Source: Obelidium mucronatum
Taxonomy: Eukaryota; Chytridiomycota; Chytridiomycetes; Chytridiales; Chytriomycetaceae
Assembly: GCA_025765595.1 (NCBI GenBank)
Contig: JAIVFH010000176.1
Location: 1-55,857, forward strand
Direction of reading: 5' to 3'
Length of the DNA stretch: 55,857 bases
The notes under the pieces are model-generated. The model made no database searches, was not told the origin of the DNA, and saw only the letters and a program-made list of their open reading frames with translations. A program made the translations under genes and the position numbers. Positions 55,274 to 55,857 of the stretch are shown piece by piece; within the stretch, counting starts at the first letter, position 1, and each line of letters begins with the position of its first letter.

Positions 55274-55857
55274 GTGGGGCGGTTGGGGCAGTTGGTTGAC
55301 CAAAAGTCCCACCTGTTTTATTACCTTGTGTCTATTTTATGCAAGTGTGTTTATGTTTTGTAAAGAAGCCTACCAAATTAGTTGCTTAGGTACCCTCTTA
55401 AATTTGGATCTGAGCTGTTGTACAGTACATAAATTGTTAAATAAATATTGAATTTAATAATTTGCATTCTACTGGTGTTTGTATACTATGTAGTGGAGTT
55501 GTCAATGATGCGGATGCTATTCATGCGGTTCATGGCTCAATCCCCAGTGGAGGTCTTTTTTGAATCCTTTATTTCTACTTTGTCCCATTGAGGCAATGCA
55601 TTTCTTTACTTTATCTTTGTCGAAAATTCTCTGTGAGTTTTGATGGTGCTTTTGCACCAAAGTTGGTGGCTGGACTTTCATGACAAAATTTAAGACAAAA
55701 AAATGGGCATTTTAGAGGTCTAAAGTGGCAACTGTTTACCATTGTACTCCTGGCATAAACCTGGACTAAATTAGTTGCAAATCTGGCAACCATCTTGGTC
55801 AACAAAGAAAGTTGCCATTTGTGCACCTTAATTGGTGGTAATTTACCAACAGACATT

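Larger units (their letters stand above)
45989..55857. repeat. Right arm of the giant inverted repeat (runs off the window)
   Basis: Reverse complement of the left arm, 9,869 bp within the window and still matching at the last base. It is shorter because it lacks the left arm's 4.1-kb specific block. It carries its own 383-bp and 510-bp specific segments. Near the inner edge it has a 19-bp tandem duplication (ctctctaacaccatcggcg twice, 46,040-46,080) and a short extra stretch around 46,095-46,140 that the left arm lacks. Confidence 0.97.

Noticed and set aside
27241..55857. Palindrome as an assembly or fold-back sequencing artefact
   Set aside because: Arms differ by a LINE with its own target duplication, a 28-bp tRNA deletion, 383- and 510-bp specific segments and scattered substitutions, which a fold-back artefact would not show.

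Overview
The window is nuclear DNA from a eukaryote. Its genes have many short introns (about 45-120 bp, GT..AG) and its tRNA genes are intronless. The coding genes suggest an early-diverging, possibly chytrid-like, fungus: a FANCA-like protein (usually absent from Dikarya), a PB1-ZZ-UBA p62-like receptor, two degenerate Cu/Zn-SOD domains in one protein, small secreted Cys-rich proteins and a Crypton-type tyrosine-recombinase element with a GCR1_C-like domain. The lineage call is an inference from gene content only.

From 1 to 26 kb the window is mostly gene-dense. In order it holds a TMF1-type golgin (3' part), calcineurin B, the Sec1/Munc18 protein SLY1, tRNA-Trp and tRNA-Ser, a transposon graveyard with an hAT relic (8-10 kb), tRNA-Glu, a secreted Cys-rich gene family (two full copies facing each other plus one truncated copy), a SOD-repeat membrane protein, a FANCA-like gene, a small membrane-tail reading frame, the Hsp90 co-chaperone AHA1, an AN1 zinc-finger protein of ZFAND2 type, the p62-like gene, the Crypton-like element (21.4-25.0 kb), and tRNA-Leu and tRNA-Pro. 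TMF1 and SLY1 both act in Golgi tethering and fusion. AHA1, the AN1 protein and the p62-like protein are all proteostasis factors. I see no sign that they are co-regulated beyond close spacing.

From 27.2 kb to the right edge lies one very large inverted repeat. The left arm (27,241-40,211) is mirrored by the right arm (45,989-55,857, still running at the window edge) around a 5.8-kb spacer. Each arm carries the same five tRNA genes (Val, Asp, Gln, Arg, Gly) and the same fossils of LINE, copia and Tc1/IS630-type elements. The arms differ by a 2.7-kb 5'-truncated LINE found only on the left (18-bp target duplication, poly-A tail), a 383-bp segment with an RRM-like frame and a 510-bp insertion found only on the right, scattered substitutions, and a 28-bp deletion that breaks tRNA-Arg on the left. 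These differences make it an aged biological palindrome rather than an assembly foldback. The spacer holds a decaying helical-protein gene, a 755-bp element with perfect 18-bp terminal inverted repeats, and a Ty3/gypsy integrase fragment.

The most unusual signals are the tRNA-bearing palindrome; a 456-bp insertion flanked by a 25-bp duplication of the tRNA-Val 5' end, carrying a dispersed repeat that also sits upstream of tRNA-Glu; the SOD-repeat protein without copper ligands; and genes whose 5' ends are extremely GC-rich while the rest is AT-rich.
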